A stretch of 15,543 nt of DNA from an uncultured Prevotellaceae bacterium (GCA_902775075.1 CACYKX010000056.1:1-15543); one strand, 5' to 3'; shown: positions 7,928 through 14,557, numbered from the stretch's first letter. The notes: a model not told the origin generated them from the sequence alone. Made by a program: numbers and translations.

Positions 7928-8320
7928 TCAAGGTCTAAACTTCACAATACGGTAGGGTAGGGGCTTTCGCCGTGCCTGGTCGATCATGTGGGCTGTCCCC
8001 CTGCTTTGACCATCCCAGAAGGCTATCAAGGCATCGGCTTTATCAGCCATCTGGCGATTCCTGATGAAGCCTGCAGCCTTCCCTTCATGTTCCCAATCTG
8101 CGGGGTACTGCTCGATGGAGTAGCCCCGTTCATGGGCGTACCTCTCTCCAAGGGTGTCTGCACCACGCGCTGCACCGCTGACAATGACAATTTTGTGCGT
8201 CTGTTCCTTCTGTGCCAGTAGTCTGTCACAGTGTTCGCACAACAAGCCGTAATCGTCAAAATCACGGCCTCCGGCGATAATCACGCGGTAGAGTGGGGGA
8301 ATAGTCTGCAGAGTTTCCAT
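7928..8320 (-). CDS. DUF2493 / YspA-type SLOG-fold protein
   Basis: 130 residues with the hallmarks of the cpYpsA-related SLOG family (DUF2493): a Rossmann-like first strand with VIIAGGRDFDD (residues 13-23), the glycine-rich nucleotide-binding turn VSGAARGAD, then FIRNRQMA and ALIAFWDGQSRGTAHMI. These proteins are expected to bind nucleotides or nucleotide-derived ligands, and some SLOG families act in phage or plasmid conflict. The length is normal and the protein is complete. The start codon overlaps the stop of the upstream HTH gene by 1 bp, so it belongs to the rep operon. The ligand is unknown. Confidence 0.92.
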   Translation of the reverse strand: METLQTIPPLYRVIIAGGRDFDDYGLLCEHCDRLLAQKEQTHKIVIVSGAARGADTLGERYAHERGYSIEQYPADWEHEGKAAGFIRNRQMADKADALIAFWDGQSRGTAHMIDQARRKPLPYRIVKFRP

Positions 8321-8661
8321 TATTTACTATTTTTGATTACTTCGTAAATCAACTTAGGTGTTCTCATTTTGAGACGCGCCATGATCTCCTTTGGCTTAAT
8401 TCCCTGCTGGTGTAATTCAAGGATAGATGACTTCTTTTCACTAAGACTTTCATCCCTTGAATTGTCATGATGGAATGCCCTTATACCATTCTCGTGGAGG
8501 ATGCGGTATATGACAGCCACAGAAACGTCTAATTCAACGGAAATCTGTGATACCTTTCCACCTCCTTTATAGGCAGTGACAATCTTATCACCAAGACCGT
8601 CATCCAGAAGTCTGTCAATACGGGATTTATACTCCCTCGATGGTATGCAGGAATATTTCAT
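8320..8661 (-). CDS. Small protein with two homeodomain-like HTH units
   Basis: 113 residues, ATG overlapping the rep stop by 4 bp. Two helix-turn-helix-like segments can be seen: residues about 27-62 (VSQISVELDVSVAVIYRIL) and about 79-111 (GIKPKEIMARLKMRTPKLIY). Both resemble the homeodomain-like HTH of resolvases and transposase N-termini, but no catalytic domain is present. It is probably a DNA-binding accessory factor of replication or copy control, inferred from its position directly after rep. Confidence 0.85.
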   Translation of the reverse strand: MKYSCIPSREYKSRIDRLLDDGLGDKIVTAYKGGGKVSQISVELDVSVAVIYRILHENGIRAFHHDNSRDESLSEKKSSILELHQQGIKPKEIMARLKMRTPKLIYEVIKNSK

Positions 8662-10658
8662 GATACAGGTGGTAACTTATACATAAGTTTAAATTCATTA
8701 AATATATACCGTAAAGGCTCTTGAAGCAGAGCCACATATTCCGGGCTTTCGAGCACATCATATAATTCTCTTGATGGAATCTGAACAATCAGTTCTGTTG
8801 TATGATGACATGGGGGCTCGACAATGGGTTTATAACTTATGAGTTTTAGATTGCTAAAGACATCTCTAAACTCCTGCTCGCTTACCTTCTTTGAAATAAC
8901 TGTCATGACATAATTCCATTTCCATACCTCCTCAGGGATAGGCATTCCTTTTCTGTCTCTTGGCTGGAAGAGCGGACTGCGGACATCCATCACATCCATG
9001 CCGTACAACTTCTGTTGCTCTAACACACTGCGTAGTTGCTGCTTGGCATCCTCATCGGAACGCTGCACAAACTTTACTATCTCATATTCAATTGTCGTAT
9101 CTGACGGAAAGAATTGTAACACATGCCACATAATCAATTTACTCAAATTTCTCTCTATTAGTTCCTGCACTTCAATAGTAGGCCCAGGAACCTGAATAAT
9201 GAGAACCTTGCTCTTTTCGTCATAACTCTTGAAATTCATAAGATGAGAGGCTTGTCTGGCAAGAGTATATCCATAATGTTCCATGAGCGTCTTGCATTTG
9301 TACCACTGGCCTCTCCAGTGTTCCTGACCCGTCGGCGCACCTGGATTGCTATCTTTAGACTTCATGCTTACATTTTCTGTGTTTGAAGTCCTGTTGATGG
9401 CAGCGTCCATTTCTTCAATTACCTCGTAATCTGCATAATCGGTTGACGGCTGTTCCGTCTCACTGGATTCTTTTTCAGTAACATCCTCGTATTTCGAGAA
9501 ACCTCCGTCAAATTCAATAAAAAACTTATTGAAGCTCCCAAAGGCATAAAAATCCTCCCTCTTGATTTTCCTTGGTTCACGCTGCCTGTCGGCAAGAATC
9601 TCATCACGAACTTTTGAAACCCTCTGGTCAAAGGCCTCTATGTTGGCCATAGTAAGTTTTGACACAATCTCCTTGGCCGATGTCTTGAAAAGTCCAAATT
9701 CTGACATGAGCTTCTTTTCGAGGTTGCTTGAAGTCAATGGTGACAAGGGCATTTTCTTGGACGATGGAAGTTCTTTCTTCCTGAAGAAAACAAACTTTAT
9801 CTCTTTCGGGTTCTTGCGTTGCTTCATCCTCTTGCGTTCCTCGTTCGTCGGATGATACTCAAACCTGTAGTCTATAATGCCCTTTTCAAACAATTCATCA
9901 AGGTCTTTCTTGGGGTTTGAAAGGATGTGCTTCTCAAATACTGAATACTTGTCGAAGTTCTCAACATCCTTACAGAGAAGATCGTACATATACTCAAAGG
10001 TAAATGTCCGTTCATCACTATAACAATAAGCGCGGGTAAACCAGTACATCCTGATAGAATACTTCTTCAGATTTTTCTGGGCCGCAGTCAGGATATTGGC
10101 ATAGACAGAATTTTCGTTGACTATATGGTTCGCGACATCACGACCCATCTTAACAATGCAATACTTGTTGCTTTCCTCCTGGCCCTCCGGAATGGTGATA
10201 CTGCAGAGGTTTGTATATGTCCTGTATTTTTTTCCGGTGACATTACCTATTATTGGAATTTCGATGGGGACAACGTGCATCATCAACAATGCTTCCTCGA
10301 GATCCTTTTTGTGTGCGAGACCGAACTTAAACTCCTTCTCATAAACAACAAACTGAATCTTCATAGGATCTTCCCCAAACTCTTCAGCAGCGAACAGACT
10401 TGTCAGGTTCTTCTTCTTCGTCAGTTCATCGAGCACTTTCTCACCTATCGTCTTCATGACTGAGGTGATTATCTTGAGTTGCATCCCTGTGAAATTCGCT
10501 CTTGAAAGTATTATCTCAAGAGGCATCCGCACAACGACACCGTCCATGATGATCTCAGGTGACTTCCTTCTCTTGTGAATTTCCTGCTTGGTCGCAGAGA
10601 GAAGGGTTTCTGTCATCGTGGCCGTTTTCTTGGCCAGGCTATTCTTTTTGTTCTCCAT
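8658..10658 (-). CDS. Plasmid replication initiator (Rep_3/RepB-like) with extended C-terminus
   Basis: 666 residues, about twice the usual length of Rep_3-type initiators. Residues about 45-180 fit the first winged-helix domain (MPLEIILSRANFTGMQLKII). Residues about 185-300 fit the second (SVYANIL, KYSIRMYWFTRAY, then a fork-like ELFEKGIIDYRFEY). After a charged linker, residues about 445-530 (EHWRGQWYKCKTLMEH, LIIQVPGPTIEVQELIERN) and about 580-665 (VSEQEFRDVFSNLKLISY, LIVQIPSRELYDVL) look like two repeats of a DnaA domain-I/II type fold. The start is 8 bp below the stop of the HTH regulator. It should bind the iterons at 11452-11581. Initiator call strong; the DnaA-N-like reading is a hypothesis. 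Confidence 0.88.
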   Translation of the reverse strand: MENKKNSLAKKTATMTETLLSATKQEIHKRRKSPEIIMDGVVVRMPLEIILSRANFTGMQLKIITSVMKTIGEKVLDELTKKKNLTSLFAAEEFGEDPMKIQFVVYEKEFKFGLAHKKDLEEALLMMHVVPIEIPIIGNVTGKKYRTYTNLCSITIPEGQEESNKYCIVKMGRDVANHIVNENSVYANILTAAQKNLKKYSIRMYWFTRAYCYSDERTFTFEYMYDLLCKDVENFDKYSVFEKHILSNPKKDLDELFEKGIIDYRFEYHPTNEERKRMKQRKNPKEIKFVFFRKKELPSSKKMPLSPLTSSNLEKKLMSEFGLFKTSAKEIVSKLTMANIEAFDQRVSKVRDEILADRQREPRKIKREDFYAFGSFNKFFIEFDGGFSKYEDVTEKESSETEQPSTDYADYEVIEEMDAAINRTSNTENVSMKSKDSNPGAPTGQEHWRGQWYKCKTLMEHYGYTLARQASHLMNFKSYDEKSKVLIIQVPGPTIEVQELIERNLSKLIMWHVLQFFPSDTTIEYEIVKFVQRSDEDAKQQLRSVLEQQKLYGMDVMDVRSPLFQPRDRKGMPIPEEVWKWNYVMTVISKKVSEQEFRDVFSNLKLISYKPIVEPPCHHTTELIVQIPSRELYDVLESPEYVALLQEPLRYIFNEFKLMYKLPPVS
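8971..8981 (-). repeat. Dispersed 11-mer, copy 5 (reverse orientation)
   Basis: Inside the rep gene, encoding VRSPL, a third peptide context for the same DNA word. Confidence 0.8.
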
Positions 10659-10666
10659 AGTTCACC

Positions 10667-11104
10667 TTAATAATTTAAATATTTCTCTTGTTCCTCGTCA
10701 GAAAGCTCCGACGCATTGACCAAATCGAAATCAACGGGTATTACCTTCAGATATTCCAATAACGCAGTCTTGAAATACTCCTGGCCCTTTTCAATCTTTA
10801 TCAGTTTCGCAGGAGACCATACCAGCTTACTCTGAAGCTGTACACCATTATATCCAAGGGATATTCTCTTCTTTCTCAGAAGCTGGCCGAAAGTGATGTT
10901 ATCGAAAACCGCCTCGCCGTCAACTCTGATGGCAAAGTATAAATTGGTGGCATATTTGAATAAAGAACCCATCTTATAGTTTCCACCATTATTTATTTTG
11001 TTCACTGTTGCCATAGCCAGACCATGCTCCGCAAGCCATTTATAGGTAACTCCCATGTCTTTACGAAGCTCCGCAAGCCTTAATTCTAACTCATTTAATG
11101 TCAT
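10667..11104 (-). CDS. Double XRE-type HTH regulator, first gene of the rep operon
   Basis: 145 residues, ATG at 11102-11104, about 18 bp below the -7 box. It contains two HTH-like regions: about 4-58 (TYKWLAEHGLAMATVNKINN) and about 72-128 (FGQLLRKKRISLGYNGVQLQ, then WSPAKLIKIEKG). Both have XRE/Cro character. Being first in the operon and followed after 8 bp by rep, it is probably an autoregulator that sets Rep level and copy number. The operator is likely among the TAACGAAA repeats in its promoter. Confidence 0.88.
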   Translation of the reverse strand: MTLNELELRLAELRKDMGVTYKWLAEHGLAMATVNKINNGGNYKMGSLFKYATNLYFAIRVDGEAVFDNITFGQLLRKKRISLGYNGVQLQSKLVWSPAKLIKIEKGQEYFKTALLEYLKVIPVDFDLVNASELSDEEQEKYLNY

Positions 11105-11121
11105 AACCGTAAATTTTTCGG

Positions 11122-11153
11122 CAAAGATAACGAAAAAATATCACTTAACGAAA
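11122..11153 (-). promoter_or_regulatory. rep operon promoter with direct-repeat operator candidate
   Basis: Minus strand: TTTC (11150-11153), 20 bp, TATCTTTG (11122-11129), an exact TAnnTTTG -7 box. TAACGAAA occurs twice on the plus strand, 18 bp apart (11128-11135 and 11146-11153), covering both promoter boxes. A further imperfect palindrome, CCGTAAATTTTTCGG, lies at the transcription start (11107-11121). The arrangement suits repression by the double-HTH protein. Confidence 0.75.
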
Positions 11154-11415
11154 TGTTTTACAACTTTTAACTTTTTATATATCGTAAAAATTGAATATAT
11201 ATTTAAATTATTTTAAGCAAATAAAAAGCCTACAAGTCCTAAATAAGTTAAGTTAAGACATGAGTTGCCAATTTTTGTATCTTTTTGTTAATTTTATATT
11301 GTTTTCATAAAACAAGCCCGTGTTTTATCACAATTTAAAATAGCTGATGTAAATAACCCAAATAAACATGCCTTGATAATTAGATGCCTAACACCTGGCA
11401 TGATGGATTTATATT

Positions 11416-11433
11416 TTCCATGATGTTCCATGA
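11416..11433. repeat. TTCCATGA direct repeats, 10-bp period
   Basis: TTCCATGA at 11416-11423 and 11426-11433, exactly one helical turn apart, just before the first iteron. The DNA between here and the rep promoter (11154-11415) is strongly AT-rich with no gene, suiting a strand-opening region. Confidence 0.45.
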
Positions 11434-11451
11434 AGTCCGGGGAAACACTTT

Positions 11452-11581
11452 CTCCGAAAAATGTACCTCAAATTAAATTAAATTACATAGTAATTTAAAC
11501 TTTCAATCTCCGAAAAATGTACCTCGCTCCGAAAAATGTACCTCAAATCTCCGAAAAATGTACCTCAAATCTCCGAAAAAT
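11452..11581. repeat. Iteron array, probable replication origin
   Basis: The 17-bp word TCCGAAAAATGTACCTC is found at 11453-11469, 11509-11525, 11528-11544 and 11550-11566. A truncated fifth copy (TCCGAAAAAT) begins at 11572. The last three steps are 19, 22 and 22 bp, about two helical turns, as in iterons bound by Rep_3-type initiators on one DNA face. The first copy is separated by 56 bp of AT-rich DNA. The array lies upstream of the rep operon, which encodes a matching initiator. Confidence 0.85.
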
Positions 11582-11647
11582 CGCTGTAAAGTACTGACAT
11601 ACAAAGCGTTTTGGCGATTTCTCGCATACGTACGCGCGCGCAGATCC

Positions 11648-11683
11648 AGACAGACTATAGACAGACTAAGACTAAGACAGACT
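11648..11683. repeat. AGACAGACT short direct repeats
   Basis: AGACAGACT at 11648-11656, 11659-11667 and 11675-11683, with a part copy AGACT between the last two. They are bounded by GC-alternating tracts (ACGTACGCGCGCGC before, AACGCGCGAG after) and follow the iterons. They may be part of the origin, for example accessory protein sites. Confidence 0.55.
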
Positions 11684-11740
11684 TTTTAAAAAACGCGCGA
11701 GGTGAAGGAGTTGAACGGAAAATATTCGGATCGGATGTCT

Positions 11741-11940
11741 GAAGCGGGGCTCTGCCCCTGCACCCCGGACCCAAAGACACCCTCCCTCCTGGTTGGAATA
11801 TCTGGGCTGGCGCATTAAGGATGTCGAATGAACAAAAAACACCCTTCGAGGTTGGTCGACGGCCATCAGCTGTGTGGCCTTGCGCAAGATCCTCTCTGGG
11901 TGCCGACATTCCGTACCTATCGGGCTGGTATGTCTTTGGG
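11741..11940 (-). ncRNA. Candidate regulatory RNA transcribed toward the iterons
   Basis: A strong promoter (11947-11978) faces this stretch, yet no open frame on the minus strand here looks like a protein. The transcript would contain several complementary segments, including GACAT pairing with ATGTC about 25 nt later, and a GGGGC-AGA-GCCCC hairpin at 11746-11758. An RNA running into an iteron origin could be a copy-number regulator or a primer. The ends are guesses; no terminator with a U-run was found. Confidence 0.3.
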
Positions 11941-11946
11941 TCGGTG

Positions 11947-11978
11947 CAAAGGTACAACTTTTCCCCGAACCAAACAAA
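11947..11978 (-). promoter_or_regulatory. Strong Bacteroidetes promoter pointing at the origin
   Basis: Minus strand: TTTG (11975-11978), 20 bp, TACCTTTG (11947-11954). Both boxes match the consensus fully. No coding gene follows for more than 800 bp. Confidence 0.7.
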
Positions 11979-12446
11979 TTTTATAGCAAAAATTCATTTT
12001 TAGGCCCTCTGAGCGCATTTTAGGCGCTTGGTGTGGAATTTACCCATCAAAGCCGAGAAACGCGAAATACGGCCATTTCTACGCTTCCTATGGACTTTAT
12101 CTTTACCGGAAGCCTGTTTGAAATCAAACATTCATGTCTGCAGAGGCGATGGCGGTCTAATATTCAGAATATCGTCGGAAAGGTCATTTAACGGACGGCG
12201 TGATGCACAATTTGCGCTGGGAAGGTGCTGCACTACGTCGATGGATGCAGGCAAGCCGCTACCTATCGCCGTTTCCAGACGGCAGCTGTGCTACTGTCAG
12301 GAACCCCTTGCACTTTCTCTCCACAAATCAACATCCCTGCACGTCCTATTCTCTTTCCTCGGATGTTCCTCGCATTAGCCCTGATGCCAACACTCCCTGC
12401 AGACATTCTCGCATCTATACTGATGCTGGGCTTCCTTTTCCCTCAA
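11979..12446. other. Gene-free spacer
   Basis: Open frames exist on the plus strand but have poor protein character (Cys, Arg, Ser-rich, no recognisable motif). A small hairpin, AGCGC-ATTTTAG-GCGCT, lies at 12012-12028. I see no gene, RNA or mobile element here with confidence. Confidence 0.4.
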
Positions 12447-12477
12447 AAAGTTCCATATAAACTCCATTTGGAACTTT
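12447..12477. repeat. Tandem palindrome, unit 1
   Basis: Perfect 9-bp arms AAAGTTCCA (12447-12455) and TGGAACTTT (12469-12477) around a 13-nt loop. Its 24-nt core (12451-12474) is related to unit 2 (12494-12517), starting exactly 43 bp apart. Confidence 0.7.
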
Positions 12478-12493
12478 CACACAACTCTAAACA

Positions 12494-12516
12494 TACCAAA
12501 TAAACACTATTTGGTA
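12494..12516. repeat. Tandem palindrome, unit 2
   Basis: Perfect 9-bp arms TACCAAATA (12494-12502) and TATTTGGTA (12508-12516), loop AACAC. Compared with unit 1, 19 of 24 bases agree, and a T-A stem pair has become A-T, so pairing is preserved. Confidence 0.7.
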
Positions 12517-12517
12517 C

Positions 12518-12925
12518 ATTTTGACTCTCACATCTGACTTCTGCGGGTTTTCATTTTGCTTTTTTGCTCCCGTTCTGAAGGGCGCAGTCCGCTATCCCTC
12601 CTTTTTGTATTCTCTCACCTGATCCTCGTTCCTATGGGCTGAAGACACTGGCTCTGTCTTCGTCCTGTCCATCCTCCGCTCTTGCCTCTCCATGGCGGCT
12701 CTGCCCTTCGTGAGCTTTGGTATTGTGGGCTGTCATCGTTCTCTCGCACTCGATACTGAATGTAATTCACCTTTTCAAGGGTTAACCCTCTCTATACGCA
12801 CAGCGGTACCGGCGGGTTCCTGAGTCGTAACTTGTGGGTGCCAGGCATCCTACATCGTTGATTGTCACTGCTTGTTATGCCTTCAGTTGTACTTTCTGGC
12901 CGATGTCGCCACTATTTTTCCTTTG
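12518..12925. other. Gene-poor stretch downstream of a minus-strand promoter
   Basis: No convincing gene. It holds copy 6 of the dispersed 11-mer, a perfect 12-bp palindrome AGGGTTAACCCT (12778-12789), and the 16-mer TCTTCGTCCTGTCCAT (12657-12672). That 16-mer recurs at 14486-14501. On the minus strand the 16-mer can start very short frames (33 and 48 codons) in the two copies; these are not alike enough to call genes. Confidence 0.4.
12583..12593 (+). repeat. Dispersed 11-mer, copy 6 (non-coding)
   Basis: The only exact copy outside a gene, in the context GGGCGCAGTCCGCTAT, so coding constraint cannot explain the motif. Confidence 0.8.
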
Positions 12926-12954
12926 CAAAGTTAGCGCAAGCGGTGTCCGGCAAG
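12926..12954 (-). promoter_or_regulatory. Candidate promoter below structured element B
   Basis: Minus strand: TAACTTTG (12926-12933) with CTTG 17 bp upstream (12951-12954). The -7 box is exact; the -33 box is weak and the spacing short. The equivalent site in the other module (14558-14588) supports it. Confidence 0.5.
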
Positions 12955-12982
12955 TACCAGTCGCACACTCCTTATTACCGCA

Positions 12983-13062
12983 CAAATTTCACGGCAGCCT
13001 TCCGCATTTTCTTCTTAACGCCAGGTGGTGGCTAAAGAAAATGGGGTATTCCATGAAATTTG
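12983..13062 (-). other. Structured element B: conserved flanks with variable inner hairpin
   Basis: Outer arms CAAATTTCA (12983-12991) and TGAAATTTG (13054-13062) enclose two conserved blocks, GGCAGCCTTCCGC (12993-13005) and GGGTATTCCATGAAATTT (13044-13061). Between them is an inner stem CATTTTCTT (13005-13013) / AAGAAAATG (13035-13043), topped by GCCA-GGTGG-TGGC. Element C at 14609-14663 repeats the blocks with a different inner hairpin. The plan suggests a folded RNA or single-strand DNA structure. The strand is assigned from the promoter just below. Confidence 0.55.
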
Positions 13063-13125
13063 CTTGTAATTCCTTGACCTATCGCTCACCTTCTCCTTGC
13101 CTGCTTTTGTATTGCACGTAAAAAT

Positions 13126-13133
13126 TAAGTTTA
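13126..13133 (+). promoter_or_regulatory. Weak candidate ssb promoter
   Basis: TAAGTTTA (13126-13133) matches TAnnTTTG in all but the last fixed base. A TTTG lies 16 bp upstream, closer than usual. An A-rich leader follows before the ATG at 13155, as favoured for translation start in this phylum. Confidence 0.4.
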
Positions 13134-13154
13134 ACATCTAAAAAGTACAAAGTT

Positions 13155-13502
13155 ATGAAGTCAGTAAACAATTTCGCAGTGACAGGTTTCGTTGGTCAGG
13201 ATGCCAAGATCAACAAGTTCGAGAACACCTCAGTAGCACGCTTCGGCCTCTGCATCGCACGTACCGAGAAGGTTAACGGTGAGGACAAGCGTAAGTCCGC
13301 ATTCCTCAACATCGAGATGTGGCGCAAGAACGAAAACTCAGCCTCCTTCGATCTGCTGAAGAAGGGCAACCGTATCACCGTGGAGGGCTATTTCAAGCCG
13401 GAGGAATACGAGAAGGACGGTGCAAAGCACCAGATTATCACCTTCGTAGCCACCAAGGTCTCTACCGGCGACGAAGAGAACACAGATACACAGGAGGCTT
13501 AG
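13155..13502 (+). CDS. ssb: Single-stranded DNA-binding protein (SSB)
   Basis: 115 residues with a complete OB-fold of the SSB family: NNFAVTGFVGQDAKI at the N-terminus, VARFGLCIARTEK, then SAFLNIEMWRK and LKKGNRITVEGYFKPEEY, ending with IITFVATKV. It coats single-stranded DNA during plasmid replication or transfer. The C-terminus is short and ends TDTQEA. It is acidic but lacks the usual DDDIPF-like tip that recruits host proteins. Codon use is richer in G and C than in the minus-strand genes, which fits high expression or another origin. The stop codon sits in the loop of its own terminator. Confidence 0.95.
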   Translation: MKSVNNFAVTGFVGQDAKINKFENTSVARFGLCIARTEKVNGEDKRKSAFLNIEMWRKNENSASFDLLKKGNRITVEGYFKPEEYEKDGAKHQIITFVATKVSTGDEENTDTQEA

Positions 13503-13517
13503 CGAAGCCTCCTTTTC
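13492..13517 (+). terminator. ssb terminator overlapping the stop codon
   Basis: Perfect 9-bp stem AGGAGGCTT (13492-13500) / AAGCCTCCT (13505-13513) with loop AGCG, followed by TTTCCCC and TTTT. The ssb stop TAG (13500-13502) lies at the stem-loop junction, so terminating ribosomes would cover the hairpin. Confidence 0.85.
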
Positions 13518-13555
13518 CCCTTTTAGGGATGCAAAATCAATGCAAAATTTTAATC

Positions 13556-13563
13556 TATCTTTG
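13556..13563 (+). promoter_or_regulatory. Candidate promoter -7 box after ssb
   Basis: TATCTTTG is an exact TAnnTTTG box on the plus strand. No clear TTTG lies 19-20 bp upstream. A hairpin with a T-run begins only 3 bp below. Confidence 0.45.
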
Positions 13564-13566
13564 CAC

Positions 13567-13598
13567 AAGGGCCAGATGTGAATCTCGCCCTTTTTTTT
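13567..13598 (+). terminator. Hairpin with GNRA loop and T8 tract
   Basis: AAGGGC (13567-13572) pairs with GCCCTT (13587-13592) and AGAT (13574-13577) with ATCT (13582-13585), with one C/C mismatch and loop GTGA. A run of eight T follows. This is a fine intrinsic terminator, but placed right at a promoter it could instead make a tiny RNA or act as an attenuator. It may also back up the ssb terminator. Confidence 0.65.
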
Positions 13599-13762
13599 AT
13601 GCTCCTGAATTTGTCAGGATTTCTTCGAAAACTGGCATTTTCAAGGCATCCACCTCGAAAACGACCTCACAGAAAGCCCGCTGTGGCCATAACGGGCAGT
13701 CGGCGATATAGTAATACCCCCGAAAATCGGGCAAAACGAAAATTCCTGACAGCCGATTTTGT

Positions 13763-13840
13763 ATCAAATCTGCTAACTTTTTAGCAAAAAACACTAAAAA
13801 AACGAATCAAATCTGCTAACTTCCGTATCATTTTTGATAC
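13763..13840. repeat. Paired direct repeats with flanking hairpins
   Basis: ATCAAATCTGCTAACTT occurs at 13763-13779 and 13806-13822, 43 bp start to start. Copy 1 runs into the small inverted repeat GCTAA-CTTT-TTAGC (13772-13785). Copy 2 is followed by GTATCA-TTTT-TGATAC (13825-13840). No gene lies here. It could be a protein-binding region, a partition-type site or a recombination site. Confidence 0.6.
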
Positions 13841-14434
13841 ATCCATCAGCCGTGCACACTCACTCCCGGCACAGCCCCATTAACGGACACGGCCCACTCC
13901 TGGCATCTGCTAATGTGCTATCCTTGCTCATTCCCGGCAGCTCATAGAGCTTGGGGAACCATCCCGGATGGCACGTCAGCTGCTTTGGTCGCCGTCCGAT
14001 GTCTGTCAGTGTGGCCGCTGGGTCGCCAGTACTTCCTTCTGATGGGACTTGAACACTTCCGCTTGCATCCGACACCGCCATTGTCTCTTTTCTGCCTGAA
14101 AGTTCATGAATATCTCTCTTCGGGGTTCCGGCTCGACGGACACCATTCTGCTCTGCAACCGTAGAGTAACGTCACGTCCTGATAGCGGACGGCGATCTGC
14201 TCTGTTAAGGGAGAATGTGCCTGGTACAGTCACACACACCCTGAACAGTGGTTCATACATCTTCATTCCTCGATGTCTGCACCAGCGCAAAACGCTGTCT
14301 GCTGGCCGTAACATCACACTCCTTATTGCTGGGCTGAATGGTTATTCCTGTTTGTCACCCTACCTTGCGAGATGTCCACGGACTTTCCTGGCAGGAGCCA
14401 CTGGTGACAGCCGGATGCAGCTTACTGAAGCAAC
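13841..14434. other. Gene-free spacer
   Basis: Overlapping frames on both strands all have poor protein character and no motif. Base composition is higher in G and C than in the rep side of the window. I see no gene or mobile element. Confidence 0.4.
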
Positions 14435-14467
14435 CCGTCAATGCTTGACGGCACCCGAAACGGGGTG
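14435..14467. other. Twin hairpins
   Basis: CCGTCAA-TGC-TTGACGG (14435-14451, perfect 7-bp stem) is followed at once by CACCCG-AAA-CGGGGTG (14452-14467, one bulge). They lie 90-130 bp below the minus-strand promoter at 14558-14588 and would fold in that transcript. A short T-run (TCTTTTCT) on the plus side also allows a plus-strand terminator. Confidence 0.5.
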
Positions 14468-14557
14468 GGTGTCTTTTCTGACTTATCTTCGTCCTGTCCA
14501 TGTGTTATTTCCACCTCATAGGGTTCATAACGCTTTCTGACGAGTCCTTTTCCCTTG

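Noticed and set aside
11655..11977. Minus-strand frames of about 100 residues below the 11947 promoter
   Set aside because: They are Arg/Pro/Ser-rich, overlap each other in different frames and have no recognisable fold. Their starts lie at or above the -7 box.
12028..12503. Three overlapping plus-strand frames (86-116 residues)
   Set aside because: High Cys/Ser/Arg/His, no domain, no promoter in front; typical of non-coding GC-balanced DNA.
12592..12693. 33-codon minus-strand frame beginning MERQERRMDRTK, and its 48-codon counterpart at 14355-14501 beginning MDRTKISQ
   Set aside because: They share only the first few codons, which come from the common 16-mer. After that the sequences diverge without protein-like conservation.
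12834..13121. Plus-strand frame of 95 residues over structured element B
   Set aside because: The similarity to the second copy is in DNA blocks and stems. The blocks change reading frame relative to each other between copies, which argues against a peptide.
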